Shown here in pieces: positions 1 through 6,960 of a stretch of 14,658 nt of DNA (its first letter is position 1; every line of letters starts with the position of its first letter). The stretch is from JAHFRG01 sp041495205 (GTDB lineage Bacteria > Pseudomonadota > Gammaproteobacteria > Burkholderiales > JAHFRG01). The DNA is taken from positions 1 to 14,658 of the forward strand of contig JBGQCF010000045.1 in NCBI GenBank assembly GCA_041495205.1. The letters run 5' to 3'. The position numbers and the translations under genes are program-made. The notes beneath the pieces are model-generated. The model saw nothing but the letters and a program-made list of their open reading frames with translations, did not search any database and was not told the origin of the DNA.

Positions 1-137
1 ACGCCTCCTAACGCGAAGGCAAGAGCCCCCAAGGCCGGAAAATCCGCTATGTCAGCAGTATTCTTGGCGGCTTTCCGAACCTGAAACAGATTGCCGAACA
101 GCCGCTTTTTGGAGCGTTTTTTGCGCGCTTTAGTCAT
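1..137 (-). CDS. Partial ORF, basic N-terminus, unknown function
   Basis: An open frame starts at ATG 137 and runs off the left edge, giving 45 visible residues that begin MTKARKKRSKKRLFGNLF. The first 12 residues are very lysine/arginine-rich, followed by a mixed segment with an alanine/leucine-rich stretch (ALGALAFALGG). An in-frame TAA lies a few codons upstream, so this ATG is the first possible start. There is only a weak purine run (GCGGG) directly before it. I do not recognise the family. A basic leader before a hydrophobic stretch could be a small membrane protein, but the frame could also be chance. Confidence 0.3.
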   Translation of the reverse strand, partial: MTKARKKRSKKRLFGNLFQVRKAAKNTADIADFPALGALAFALGG

Positions 138-178
138 CCCGCAACGAGGTTACTGCATGCAAGCCGACAACGATAAGA

Positions 179-208
179 TTACTTCGCCGGCAAAATGATT
201 AGCTTCTC
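179..208 (-). pseudogene. Degenerate copy of the 3' end of the adjacent lipoprotein gene
   Basis: Read on the minus strand this encodes EKLIILPAK-stop, against QKLIALLAK-stop at the end of the lipoprotein gene at 606. At DNA level 17 of 18 bases agree between 176-193 and 603-620, including the stop codon. The frame is closed a few codons upstream, so only a tail remains. This suggests an old partial duplication of the gene end. The match is short, so convergence cannot be fully excluded. Confidence 0.35.
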
Positions 209-333
209 AGGAAATTATGAAAAATTCGTTTCTGACCTCTTGTGCCACATGGCGATCCAGCAGCGTTACAATTTTCCGAACGCTACGCCTTTGTAGGTCC
301 GGCCGCAACTTGTCACCGCCTCCTGGATCGGTT

Positions 334-564
334 TCATCGCCGGGCCTGGAGCGCCGTGCACAACGCCTCGCGGATGCGCGCGGCGGCGCGGCCGTCGCTG
401 CAGCCGTCGTTGTAGAGGACGATGCGATACGGCAGGGACTTGCCCGGAAAGATCTCGAGGAACCGCGCGAACAGAGCGGCGATGGTTGCTTCCTCGTTAT
501 AGGCGGGAAGGCCGATCCACAGCATGTGCGGCTCGTCGCGTTGAGGCGGTGCCGTGGGATTCAT
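334..564 (-). pseudogene. Truncated family 2 glycosyltransferase (N-terminal stub)
   Basis: The 76-residue frame contains WIGLPAYNEEATIAALF (about residues 16-32) and YRIVLYNDGCSDG (about 46-58). This is the start of a GT-A fold family 2 glycosyltransferase: the first beta strand with PAYNEE, then the strand with NDG(S/C)DG that helps bind the nucleotide sugar. These enzymes are normally 230 residues or more, and everything after the NDG segment is missing: the frame stops at TGA 334-336. Downstream, another frame reads GRTYKG (near 288-304), which resembles the GRTY box late in dolichol-phosphate-mannose-synthase-like members. This may be a scrap of the same gene after an internal deletion, but that is a guess. 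There is no ribosome binding site before the ATG at 564. I read it as a decayed gene; the donor substrate cannot be inferred. Confidence 0.5.
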
Positions 565-605
565 TGACGCTGTGAGGTCATTTCATCGAATTCAGGCCAA
601 CCAGA

Positions 606-1178
606 TTACTTCGCCAGCAAGGCGATGAGCTTCTGGTCCTGCAGCATTCTTTGCAACACGTCGGCAAGCGTTTTGTTGATCAGCTCCTCGTTCTTTTCCT
701 GGCTCGGCTTGATAATCACTCTTTCCTTGTTCTCGACTTCATATAGATTCTCGTAAGTCGTGTCGCCGTTTTTGACGACGGCGTTGACCGTGGCGATGAT
801 GCGGATTCCGCCGGTCCATGAGCCGGTGGGCGCGGAATACAGAAGCGTTTTAACTTCCACTCTCAGCGAGCGCGGCGCGCCTTCAGACAGCACGTCCACG
901 TTGAAGCCCTTCTTTTTCAACCCCTCATAAAGTTTTTCTTGCATCACCTTGGCGATATCCGAATCGGTGAGGATGATTGAATCCTTTTCCAGGCGGGTGG
1001 TGCGATAGCCCAAAATTTTATCCGGGCGAGCGTCGGTGATTTTTAATGCGACCGTTTTGCCTTTCCCGGCTTCGGATTCAATGACGCGGACGTCGGGATT
1101 AACCAGCACTTTCTGCGGAGTTAAGGCGCAACCGCCCAAGAGTGAGAAGAGGAAAAGGAGAAATAAGGATTTATTCAT
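606..1178 (-). CDS. YajG-family outer-membrane lipoprotein
   Basis: A 190-residue protein with a lipoprotein signal peptide: MNKS, a hydrophobic run, then the lipobox LGGC with the modified cysteine at residue 17. Alanine at +2 predicts sorting to the outer membrane. The mature part (TVALKITDARPDK, VMQEKLYEGLKKKGFNVD, LRVEVKTLLYS, ATVNAVVKNGDTTYENLYEVENKERV, then a helical NKTLADVLQRMLQD tail) follows the pattern and length of the Escherichia coli YajG family (DUF/Lipoprotein_16), whose role is unknown. The ATG at 1178 has a GAGG box about 6 bases upstream, and TATTAT at about 1194-1199 could be a -10 box. Downstream lies the glycosyltransferase remnant. It is separated from hppA by a 394-bp repeat-filled gap, so it is probably its own transcription unit. 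Confidence 0.8.
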   Translation of the reverse strand: MNKSLFLLFLFSLLGGCALTPQKVLVNPDVRVIESEAGKGKTVALKITDARPDKILGYRTTRLEKDSIILTDSDIAKVMQEKLYEGLKKKGFNVDVLSEGAPRSLRVEVKTLLYSAPTGSWTGGIRIIATVNAVVKNGDTTYENLYEVENKERVIIKPSQEKNEELINKTLADVLQRMLQDQKLIALLAK

Positions 1179-1218
1179 GATGACCTCACTTTAATAATAC
1201 ATCAGGATGACCAATCCG

Positions 1219-1238
1219 AAGCGTGATGGTTCACGCTT
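1219..1238. repeat. Perfect 8-bp hairpin upstream of the lipoprotein gene
   Basis: AAGCGTGA at 1219-1226 and TCACGCTT at 1231-1238 pair perfectly around a 4-base loop. It sits about 40 bases upstream of the lipoprotein start, where the -35 region of its promoter would lie. It could be an operator or the tail of a neighbouring repeat. No T-run follows on either strand, so it is not a typical terminator. Confidence 0.35.
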
Positions 1239-1246
1239 GCATTCAT

Positions 1247-1270
1247 CCCTTCGACAAGCTCAGGACAGGC
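1247..1270. repeat. Dispersed TTCGACAAGCTCAGGAC repeat unit
   Basis: The core TTCGACAAGCTCAGGAC at 1250-1266 is a short interspersed word I recall from intergenic regions of many beta- and gammaproteobacteria. It occurs once here, next to a separate hairpin. Its recognition as a family member rests on memory, not a search. Confidence 0.45.
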
Positions 1271-1274
1271 CCGG

Positions 1275-1295
1275 TCCTCTCCCTGATGGAGAGGA
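1275..1295. repeat. 8-bp stem-loop TCCTCTCC/GGAGAGGA
   Basis: TCCTCTCC at 1275-1282 pairs with GGAGAGGA at 1288-1295 around the loop CTGAT. There is no T-run after it on either strand. It lies between the TTCGACAAGCTCAGGAC unit and the large palindromic repeat, and no gene overlaps it. Confidence 0.4.
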
Positions 1296-1334
1296 AGTGA
1301 TAATTTTACATTCGCCGGGGGCAGCCCGGCGGCT

Positions 1335-1516
1335 GGTTACTTTTTCTTGCCTCGCCAAGAAAAAGTAACCAAAAAGAAGGCGACCCCGGTTCGCTGCCCC
1401 TTGGGGGTACCCTGTGCTGCTCGCCCAAGCGGGCGGCTGCGCAACTCGCGCTTCGCGCTCAGACAGTGCTCGCCGACTTCCCCCGCTTGTGTTGCGCTGC
1501 TCGGCAGCTCACAGGG
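1335..1516. repeat. Compound palindromic repeat in the hppA-lipoprotein gap
   Basis: The repeat opens with a perfect 15-bp palindrome, GGTTACTTTTTCTTG (1335-1349) and its complement (1356-1370) around a 6-base loop. A second nested fold follows: CCCTGTG 1410-1416 with CACAGGG 1510-1516, AAGCGGG 1427-1433 with CCCGCTT 1482-1488, and a central GCGCTTCGCGC. The opening palindrome continuing into AAAAAGAAGGCGACCCC matches a dispersed repeat I recall from many betaproteobacterial genomes. A 66-codon plus-strand frame through it (1347-1547) looks non-coding. The repeat could slow or end transcription leaving hppA, but it lacks a clean T-run. Confidence 0.6.
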
Positions 1517-1572
1517 GATTCAAACAGACCCACTCTACGCGCGGTGAGGGGGTTGGGATGATGCGCAATCTG

Positions 1573-3654
1573 TTACAGCAGAGGAACGATAAGTAAAGCA
1601 ACAATGTTGATAATTTTAATCAGCGGATTCACCGCGGGGCCGGCGGTGTCCTTATAAGGGTCGCCCACGGTATCGCCGGTGACTGCCGCCTTGTGCGCAT
1701 CCGAACCCTTGCCGCCGTGATGGCCGTCTTCGATGTATTTCTTGGCGTTGTCCCACGCGCCGCCGCCGGTGGTCATGGAAATCGCCACAAAAAGGCCGGT
1801 CACGATGGTGCCCACCAGCAATCCGCCCAGCGCTTTGATGCCTGCGCCGGGACCCATGATCCAGTTGATGGCAAGCGCGACCACAATCGGCGTCAGCACC
1901 GGCAGCAGCGAAGGAATCATCATCTCCTTGATTGCCGCGCGCGTCAGCATGTCCACTGCGCGGGAATAATCCGGCTTCGCCGTGCCTTCCATGATGCCCT
2001 TGATTTCCTTGAACTGGCGGCGCACTTCAATCACCACCGAACCGGCGGCGCGGCCGACCGCTTCCATCGCCATCGCGCCGAAAAGGTAGGGCACGAGTCC
2101 CCCGATGAAGAGGCCGATAATCACCGCAGGATCGGAGAGATCAAACGCCACGCTTTTGTGCGCGGCTTCCAGTGCATGAGTGTAGTCGGCGAACAGCACC
2201 AGAGCCGCCAGGCCCGCTGAGCCGATGGCGTAACCCTTGGTTACCGCCTTGGTGGTGTTGCCCACCGCGTCCAGCGGGTCGGTGATTGCGCGCACTTCCT
2301 TGGGCATTTTCGCCATTTCGGCGATGCCGCCGGCGTTATCGGTAATCGGGCCGTAGGCGTCAAGCGCGACGATGATGCCGGTCATGGAGAGCATCGAGGT
2401 CGCGGCAATGGCGATGCCGTAAATGCCCGCCAGCGCGTAGGACGCCCAGATTGACAAGCACACCGCCAGCACGGGGAGCGCGGTTGCTTTCATGGAGACT
2501 CCCAAACCGGCGATGATGTTGGTGGCGTGCCCGGTGGTGGAAGCTTGCGCTATGTGGCGCACCGGCTTGAATTCGGTCGCGGTGTAGTATTCGGTAATCA
2601 CCACCATCAGGCCGGTAAGCACCAGGCCCACAATCGCCGAACCGAACAGCTTCATCGGGCTGAGATAAGCGTATTGCGCGCCGATGTCGCCCATCAGCAG
2701 CCAGGTAATCGGGATATAGCCGATGATGGCAATGACGCCGGCGACAATCAGCCCGCGGTAGAGCGCGCTCATGATTTTCTTGCCGGGTTGAACTTTGACG
2801 AAGAAGCAGCCGATGATGGAAGCGATGATGGAGAAGCCGCCGATGACCAGCGGATACGCCACCGCTTTCGGCGCGACTTCCGGCTTGTTCAAGAGCAGGG
2901 CGCCCAGCAGCATGGTGGCGATGATGGTCACGGCATAGGTTTCGAACAAGTCGGCCGCCATGCCGGCGCAGTCGCCTACATTGTCGCCCACGTTATCGGC
3001 AATCACCGCGGGGTTGCGCGGATCGTCTTCGGGAATTCCGGCCTCGACCTTGCCCACCAGATCGGCGCCGACGTCGGCGCCTTTGGTGAAAATGCCGCCG
3101 CCAAGCCGCGCGAAGATTGAAATCAGCGAGCCGCCAAAGCCCAGGCCGACCAGCGGGCCGATAATGTTGCTTAAGGCCGTGCCCTGCTCAGCGCTGGCAA
3201 CCAGGATGGCGTAGTAGCCTGTGACTCCAAGCAGGCCCAGGCCCACCACCAGCAAACCGGTAATTGCGCCCCCGCGGAACGCGACGGTCAGCGCTTCATT
3301 GAGGCCGGTGCGCGCGGCTTCGGCGGTGCGCACGTTGGCGCGCACCGAAACATTCATGCCTATGTAGCCCGTCGCGCCCGAGAGTATCGCGCCAATGGCA
3401 AATCCCCAAGCGGTTTTCCACGACAATACAAAGCCGATGACGAAGAACAGAATGGCGCCGACCATGCCGATGGTCTTGTACTGACGATTAAGGTAGGCGG
3501 ATGCACCTTCCCGGATCGCTCCTGCGATCTCGCGCATACGGTCGTTGCCATCCGGCTGCGCCAGTATCCACTTGATTGAAACGCCGCCATAGATAATGGC
3601 AAGGATTGCGCAGACGAGCGCAAAAGCCAGAGCATAAGCAATAACCCCCGTCAT
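1573..3654 (-). CDS. hppA: Membrane-bound proton-pumping inorganic pyrophosphatase, K+-independent type
   Basis: This integral membrane pump couples PPi hydrolysis to H+ export across the inner membrane, or makes PPi in reverse. At 693 residues it has the usual family length and many hydrophobic segments. The catalytic signatures are intact: DVGADLVGKVE (residues 194-204), DNVGDNVGDCAG (220-231), DAYGPITDNAGGIAEM (about 432-447) and the C-terminal GDTVGDPYKDTAGPAVNP. The ion-selectivity segment reads GNTTKAVTKG (465-474): lysine at 469 and threonine three residues on are known to mark the K+-independent subclass, where K+-dependent enzymes have alanine and glycine. The ATG at 3654 follows a GAGGGGG box by 4-5 bases. 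It lies 82 bp downstream of pfp on the same strand, so both may share a transcript. The same pairing is known in Methylococcus. Confidence 0.95.
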   Translation of the reverse strand: MTGVIAYALAFALVCAILAIIYGGVSIKWILAQPDGNDRMREIAGAIREGASAYLNRQYKTIGMVGAILFFVIGFVLSWKTAWGFAIGAILSGATGYIGMNVSVRANVRTAEAARTGLNEALTVAFRGGAITGLLVVGLGLLGVTGYYAILVASAEQGTALSNIIGPLVGLGFGGSLISIFARLGGGIFTKGADVGADLVGKVEAGIPEDDPRNPAVIADNVGDNVGDCAGMAADLFETYAVTIIATMLLGALLLNKPEVAPKAVAYPLVIGGFSIIASIIGCFFVKVQPGKKIMSALYRGLIVAGVIAIIGYIPITWLLMGDIGAQYAYLSPMKLFGSAIVGLVLTGLMVVITEYYTATEFKPVRHIAQASTTGHATNIIAGLGVSMKATALPVLAVCLSIWASYALAGIYGIAIAATSMLSMTGIIVALDAYGPITDNAGGIAEMAKMPKEVRAITDPLDAVGNTTKAVTKGYAIGSAGLAALVLFADYTHALEAAHKSVAFDLSDPAVIIGLFIGGLVPYLFGAMAMEAVGRAAGSVVIEVRRQFKEIKGIMEGTAKPDYSRAVDMLTRAAIKEMMIPSLLPVLTPIVVALAINWIMGPGAGIKALGGLLVGTIVTGLFVAISMTTGGGAWDNAKKYIEDGHHGGKGSDAHKAAVTGDTVGDPYKDTAGPAVNPLIKIINIVALLIVPLL

Positions 3655-3705
3655 GATTCCCCCTCGAGCGGAAAGACTGGTTTTTTATGCTTGTTATTAT
3701 GCCAC

Positions 3706-3727
3706 AAAGCCGCAGCCCGTCGGCTTT
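3706..3727. other. Hairpin between pfp and hppA
   Basis: AAAGCCG (3706-3712) and CGGCTTT (3721-3727) form a 7-bp stem with an 8-base loop just after the pfp stop codon. No T-run follows in the direction of transcription, so it is more likely an mRNA-stabilising or partial attenuation hairpin than a full terminator. The following sequence before hppA is AT-rich (CATAATAAC, CATAAAAAAC) and could hold an hppA promoter; no convincing -35/-10 pair was found. Confidence 0.35.
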
Positions 3728-3736
3728 TGTCGGACG

Positions 3737-4999
3737 CTAAAGTTTGAATTCGGCAGCAAGCTTTTTCGGCACCGCGGCGTTTTTGAGCTTGACGTAATCT
3801 GGCAGTCCGTTTTTATACGGCGGGTAGTCTTCGCCCTTGATCAGAGGCTCAAGGTAAGTGCGGCATTTCTTGGTGATGTGAAAACCGTCTTCGGAGATGA
3901 AATCGCGCGGCATGTTTTTTTCCCGGTTCGCCACGTCCTCGAGCCTGGCCATGCCAATTGCCCATTTGTAGGGCTTGCTGGATTTGCGGACTATGGTGGG
4001 CATCACCGAATTGTGTCCTTTGATGGCAAACTCCACGGCGGCTTTGCCGACTGCATAAGACTGCTCCACATCGGTTTTCGAGGCGATATGGCGCGCTGCG
4101 CGCTGCAGGTAGTCCGCCACCGCCCAGTGGTATTTGTAGCCGAACTTTTCTTTCACCAGATTGGCGATCACCGGCGCGACCCCGCCCAATTGCGCATGGC
4201 CGAACGCATCGCGCAAACCGGATTCGGAAAGAAACTTGCCGTCCGCGTTTTTGATGCCCTCGGAAACGGCAACCGCGCAATAGCCGTATTGCTCCACTGA
4301 TTCCTTCACTTTGGTGAGGAATTTTTCCTCGTCGAAAGTGATTTCAGGGAAGAGCAGAACCTGCGGGGCATCGCCTTCCTTTTCCGCAGCAAGCCCGCAT
4401 GCCGCGGTAATCCAGCCGGCGTGGCGGCCCATCACTTCCAGCACGAACACCTTGGTCGAGGTCTTGGCCATCGAGGCGACGTCGAAACCCGCCTCGCGGA
4501 TGCTGGTTGCGACATATTTCGCCACCGAGCCGAAGCCGGGACAACAGTCGGTAACCGGCAAGTCGTTGTCCACCGTTTTCGGCACGTGTACTGCGATGAT
4601 GGGATAGCCCATTGTTTTCGAGAGCTGTGACACCTTGAGGCAGGTATCTGCTGAATCGCCGCCGCCGTTATAGAAGAAATAGCCGATGTTGTGCGCGCGA
4701 AATACTTCGATCAGCCGCTCATACTGTGCGCGGTTCTGTTCCAGCCCTTTAAGCTTGTAGCGGCAGGAACCGAACGCGCCCGAAGGCGTGTGGCGCAGCG
4801 CGCGGATGGCCGCACGCGATTCCCTGCTGGTGTCAATCAGATCTTCAGTGAGCGCGCCGATGATGCCGTTCCTGCCGGCATAGACCTTGCCGATTTTGGT
4901 GCGGTATTTGCGCGCGGTTTCAATCACCGCGCAGGCGGAAGCGTTGATGACCGCGGTGACCCCGCCTGATTGTGCGTAAAAAGCGTTTTTCGGTTTCAT
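3737..4999 (-). CDS. pfp: Pyrophosphate-dependent 6-phosphofructokinase
   Basis: The enzyme catalyses the reversible, PPi-driven interconversion of fructose 6-phosphate and fructose 1,6-bisphosphate in the cytoplasm. The 420-residue protein begins AFYAQSGGVTAVINAS (phosphate loop region). It has NGGGDSADT at 111-119, where aspartate 115 occupies the position that is glycine in ATP-dependent enzymes. PKTVDND (140-146) has the lysine that replaces glycine in ATP enzymes, and MGRHAGW (190-196) is the sugar-phosphate site. Together these predict PPi rather than ATP as donor. The GGGDS form differs slightly from the commoner GGDDS/GGNDS. There is no Shine-Dalgarno box before ATG 4999: the upstream bases are pyrimidine-rich and adjoin the heptamer repeat. 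Its neighbours are hppA downstream and adk upstream, both nucleotide/PPi energy enzymes. Confidence 0.95.
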   Translation of the reverse strand: MKPKNAFYAQSGGVTAVINASACAVIETARKYRTKIGKVYAGRNGIIGALTEDLIDTSRESRAAIRALRHTPSGAFGSCRYKLKGLEQNRAQYERLIEVFRAHNIGYFFYNGGGDSADTCLKVSQLSKTMGYPIIAVHVPKTVDNDLPVTDCCPGFGSVAKYVATSIREAGFDVASMAKTSTKVFVLEVMGRHAGWITAACGLAAEKEGDAPQVLLFPEITFDEEKFLTKVKESVEQYGYCAVAVSEGIKNADGKFLSESGLRDAFGHAQLGGVAPVIANLVKEKFGYKYHWAVADYLQRAARHIASKTDVEQSYAVGKAAVEFAIKGHNSVMPTIVRKSSKPYKWAIGMARLEDVANREKNMPRDFISEDGFHITKKCRTYLEPLIKGEDYPPYKNGLPDYVKLKNAAVPKKLAAEFKL

Positions 5000-5009
5000 G
5001 TTTAAATGC

Positions 5010-5100
5010 GTGAGGAGTGAGGTGTGAGGGGTGAGGAGTAAAAGCTACAAACGATGCGCATTTTATTTCTACTCCTCACTCCTTACCCCTTACTCCTTAC
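5010..5100. repeat. Inverted arrays of GTRAGGR heptamers between adk and pfp
   Basis: On the plus strand four 7-bp units, GTGAGGA, GTGAGGT, GTGAGGG and GTGAGGA, start at 5010, 5017, 5024 and 5031, ending in GTA. On the minus strand four more, GTAAGGA, GTAAGGG, GTAAGGA and GTGAGGA, run from 5100 down to 5073, again ending in GTA. The arms agree at 26 of 31 positions and four of the five differences are G/A, so they still pair as G-T wobbles in RNA; the spacer is 29 bases. The first minus-strand heptamer contains the adk stop codon (TAA, 5097-5099). The other arm ends 10 bases before the pfp start. Confidence 0.8.
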
Positions 5101-5753
5101 TGTTTTAAAACTGCGAAACACTTGTCGCAAATTGTTTCAACCCCGCCGACGCCGGGAATTCTCACGTATTTGGGCGCGTGCTTATTGCCTTGCGCCGCCC
5201 ATTTGGAGTAGTAACCGATGAGCTGCTCGGTTTGCGAGTGATAAACATCAAGGCGCTTTTTCACGGTTTCTTCCCGGTCGTCCTCGCGCTGCACCAGGTC
5301 TTCGCCGGTTACGTCGTCTTTGCCCGCGACTTGGGGGGGATTGAAGATGACATGGTAAGTGCGGCCGGAAGCGGGATGCACACGGCGCCCGCTCAAGCGG
5401 CGGATGATTTCCTCATCCGGCACATCGATTTCCAATACATAATCCACGTCTACTCCCGCCTTTTTCAACGCATCCGCCTGCGGGATAGTGCGGGGAAAAC
5501 CATCCAACAGAAAACCTTTGGCGCAATCGGGCTGCTTGAGGCGCTCCTTGACCAGGTCGATCATGACATCATCCGGCACCAGCCCGCCCGAATCCATGTG
5601 CTTTTTTGCTTGCATGCCGAGTTTTGTTCCGGCCTTGACCGCAGCGCGCAGCATATCGCCGGTGCAAATCTGCGGGATGCCGTATTTCTGCGTGATGTAG
5701 GCCGCCTGGGTGCCTTTGCCTGCGCCCGGAGCTCCCAGCAAAATTAATCTCAT
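5097..5753 (-). CDS. adk: Adenylate kinase, long-lid non-zinc type
   Basis: The enzyme interconverts ATP + AMP and 2 ADP in the cytoplasm and is normally essential. The 218-residue protein has the P-loop GAPGAGKGT (7-15), the AMP-site segment CTGDMLRAA (30-38) and LLDGFPRT (82-89). Its extended lid (about 122-159, GRRVHPASGRTYHVIFNPP) lacks the four cysteines of zinc-binding lids, typical of Gram-negative long-form kinases. The stop codon is the first element of the GTRAGGR array. Upstream of ATG 5753 there are 90 bases before a transposon-like element (5844-6117), with only a weak AGGG as ribosome binding site. In related genomes adk follows kdsB directly, so the element splits a normally tight pair. 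Confidence 0.97.
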   Translation of the reverse strand: MRLILLGAPGAGKGTQAAYITQKYGIPQICTGDMLRAAVKAGTKLGMQAKKHMDSGGLVPDDVMIDLVKERLKQPDCAKGFLLDGFPRTIPQADALKKAGVDVDYVLEIDVPDEEIIRRLSGRRVHPASGRTYHVIFNPPQVAGKDDVTGEDLVQREDDREETVKKRLDVYHSQTEQLIGYYSKWAAQGNKHAPKYVRIPGVGGVETICDKCFAVLKQ

Positions 5754-5843
5754 GAATTATTTCGCCCTGAACATTTGGGAGTGGCGCACCGCTCGAGCTT
5801 CCTCGCGCAGGACTGACATTTTACTGGAATCGGCGCAAATTAG

Positions 5844-6117
5844 GGAACCTCTGATTAAGTCCTCCACGGATTGCGTTGCTCGCAAAATGCGGATGGATGC
5901 AAGATGCGCGACGAAGGTCGTAGCCAGGACTACGAAGCCGAGGAGCGCAACGATGCAGACGCCGCATTTTGCAGCAACCCGGAGGGACGGGGCAATCCTG
6001 ACGCATGGCTTCGTTGTTCGTCGCTGGTTTGGCCTCCACCAAACGGTGCTCCTCACGCCTCGCCCTGCATCTGGATTGCACGCCGTCGCAACCGCGTGGG
6101 ACTTAATCAGAGGTTCC
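5844..6117. mobile_element. Transposon-like element, copy 1 (between kdsB and adk)
   Basis: A 274-bp element bounded by perfect 19-bp inverted repeats, GGAACCTCTGATTAAGTCC (5844-5862) and its complement (6099-6117), with perfect 4-bp direct repeats TTAG outside (5840-5843, 6118-6121). It encodes no transposase, so it is a MITE-like non-autonomous element. A YTAR-type target duplication is typical of part of the IS5 family, so a transposase of that kind may mobilise it (inference). It folds into two hairpins. The left has stem 5875-5892 with 5962-5978 (17 pairs, one bulge) and an apical TCGTAG/CTACGA at 5918-5935. The right has GCAATCC 5992-5998 with GGATTGC 6073-6079 and an apex GTTTGG/CCAAAC at 6027-6044. 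The insertion ends three bases past the kdsB stop. Confidence 0.85.
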
Positions 6118-6123
6118 TTAGGG

Positions 6124-6882
6124 TCAGGCACGCGTGAGCAGCTCGCGCACTCTTTGCAGGTCTTCAGGCGTATCCACTCCCGCCTCGGGCGCGTGGCGTG
6201 TAATCACAACGCCGATGCGGTAGCCGTGCCACAGCACCCGCAACTGCTCCAGCGCCTCGAATTGCTCGATGAGCGAGGGTTGAAGCCTGGCATAGGTTTT
6301 CAGGAAGCCGGCGCGGTAAGCGTAAATGCCGATATGGCGGTACGCAGGCAGTTTTTCGGGCCACGCGTTTTGAGCAAACGCGTCGCGGGCATGGGGAATA
6401 GGCGCACGTGAGAAATACAGCGCGTGGCCTTCGCTGTCCAGCACCACCTTCACCACGTTGGGATTAAACAATTCTTCGCGCTGGTGAATAGTGTGGCAGG
6501 CGGTTGCCACCTGCGCGTCGGTGTGGTCGTCGAGATGCTGCGCCACTTCGCGGATCAGCTGGGGCGCAATCAACGGCTCGTCGCCCTGCACGTTGACGAC
6601 AATCATGTCGTCGGCAAAGCCGTTTTGCCTGGCGACCTCGGCGATGCGCTCGGTTCCGGATGCATGCTCCGTCCGGGTCAGGCAGGCTTTGAATCCATGA
6701 TGCTTGACGGCATCCGCCACTTGTTGATGATCTGTCGCCACCCAAACAGACTGCGCGCCGCTGGCTGCCGCTTTTTCCGCGACATGCACCACCATCGGCT
6801 TGCCTGCGATATCCAGCAGCGGTTTGCCGGGAAGCCGGGCGGAATGGAGGCGCGCTGGAATAACGACGATGAAAGGGGCCAT
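6124..6882 (-). CDS. kdsB: 3-deoxy-manno-octulosonate cytidylyltransferase (CMP-KDO synthetase)
   Basis: The enzyme activates KDO with CTP to CMP-KDO in the cytoplasm, the donor for the inner core of lipopolysaccharide. The 252-residue protein has the nucleotide-binding signature PARLHSARLPGKPL (9-22), TEHASGTERIAEV (71-83), NVQGDEPLI (97-105, metal/CTP site) and YFSRAPIPHARD followed by HIGIYAYRAGFL, all typical of KdsB, at the usual length. It begins at ATG 6882. The Trm112-like gene lies 78 bases upstream and the stop is followed within three bases by the TTAG duplication of a transposon-like element. Its place beside lpxK makes this an outer-membrane lipid A/KDO locus. Confidence 0.96.
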   Translation of the reverse strand: MAPFIVVIPARLHSARLPGKPLLDIAGKPMVVHVAEKAAASGAQSVWVATDHQQVADAVKHHGFKACLTRTEHASGTERIAEVARQNGFADDMIVVNVQGDEPLIAPQLIREVAQHLDDHTDAQVATACHTIHQREELFNPNVVKVVLDSEGHALYFSRAPIPHARDAFAQNAWPEKLPAYRHIGIYAYRAGFLKTYARLQPSLIEQFEALEQLRVLWHGYRIGVVITRHAPEAGVDTPEDLQRVRELLTRA

Positions 6883-6920
6883 TTCAGTGAGGCTTGAAGA
6901 GAGCGAAGCGAGGAACCGTG

Positions 6921-6959
6921 GAGCGAGGAGCGAAAATCCAGGGTTTCGACTCCTTGCTC
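6921..6959. repeat. Inverted repeat with heptamer-like units after the Trm112-like gene
   Basis: GAGCGAGGAGCGAAA (6921-6935) pairs with TTTCGACTCCTTGCTC (6944-6959) with one bulged base and one wobble. On the minus strand the right arm reads GTGAGGA GCAAGGA GTCGAAA, starting on the last bases of the Trm112-like gene, whose stop codon TGA (6961-6963) is inside the first GTGAGGA. A further GAGCGAAGCGAGGAA stretch follows towards kdsB. It resembles a diverged relative of the adk-pfp heptamer array. Confidence 0.55.
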
Positions 6960-6960
6960 C

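Noticed and set aside
1275..1370. CRISPR-like or terminator reading of the hairpins before hppA's downstream edge
   Set aside because: The hairpins are not spaced direct repeats, and none has a T-run of the kind expected for intrinsic termination in the direction of either gene.
1347..1547. 66-codon plus-strand ORF in the repeat before hppA
   Set aside because: It starts inside the loop of a perfect palindrome and runs through a dispersed repeat; no ribosome binding site, and such frames are common spurious calls.
3653..4300. 215-codon plus-strand frame opposite pfp
   Set aside because: Antisense to the conserved PFP sequence; no recognisable domain.
5757..6137. Overlapping frames on both strands within mobile element copy 1
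   Set aside because: The frames follow the palindromic arms. The related frames in copy 2 diverge in the right half, and none resembles a transposase.
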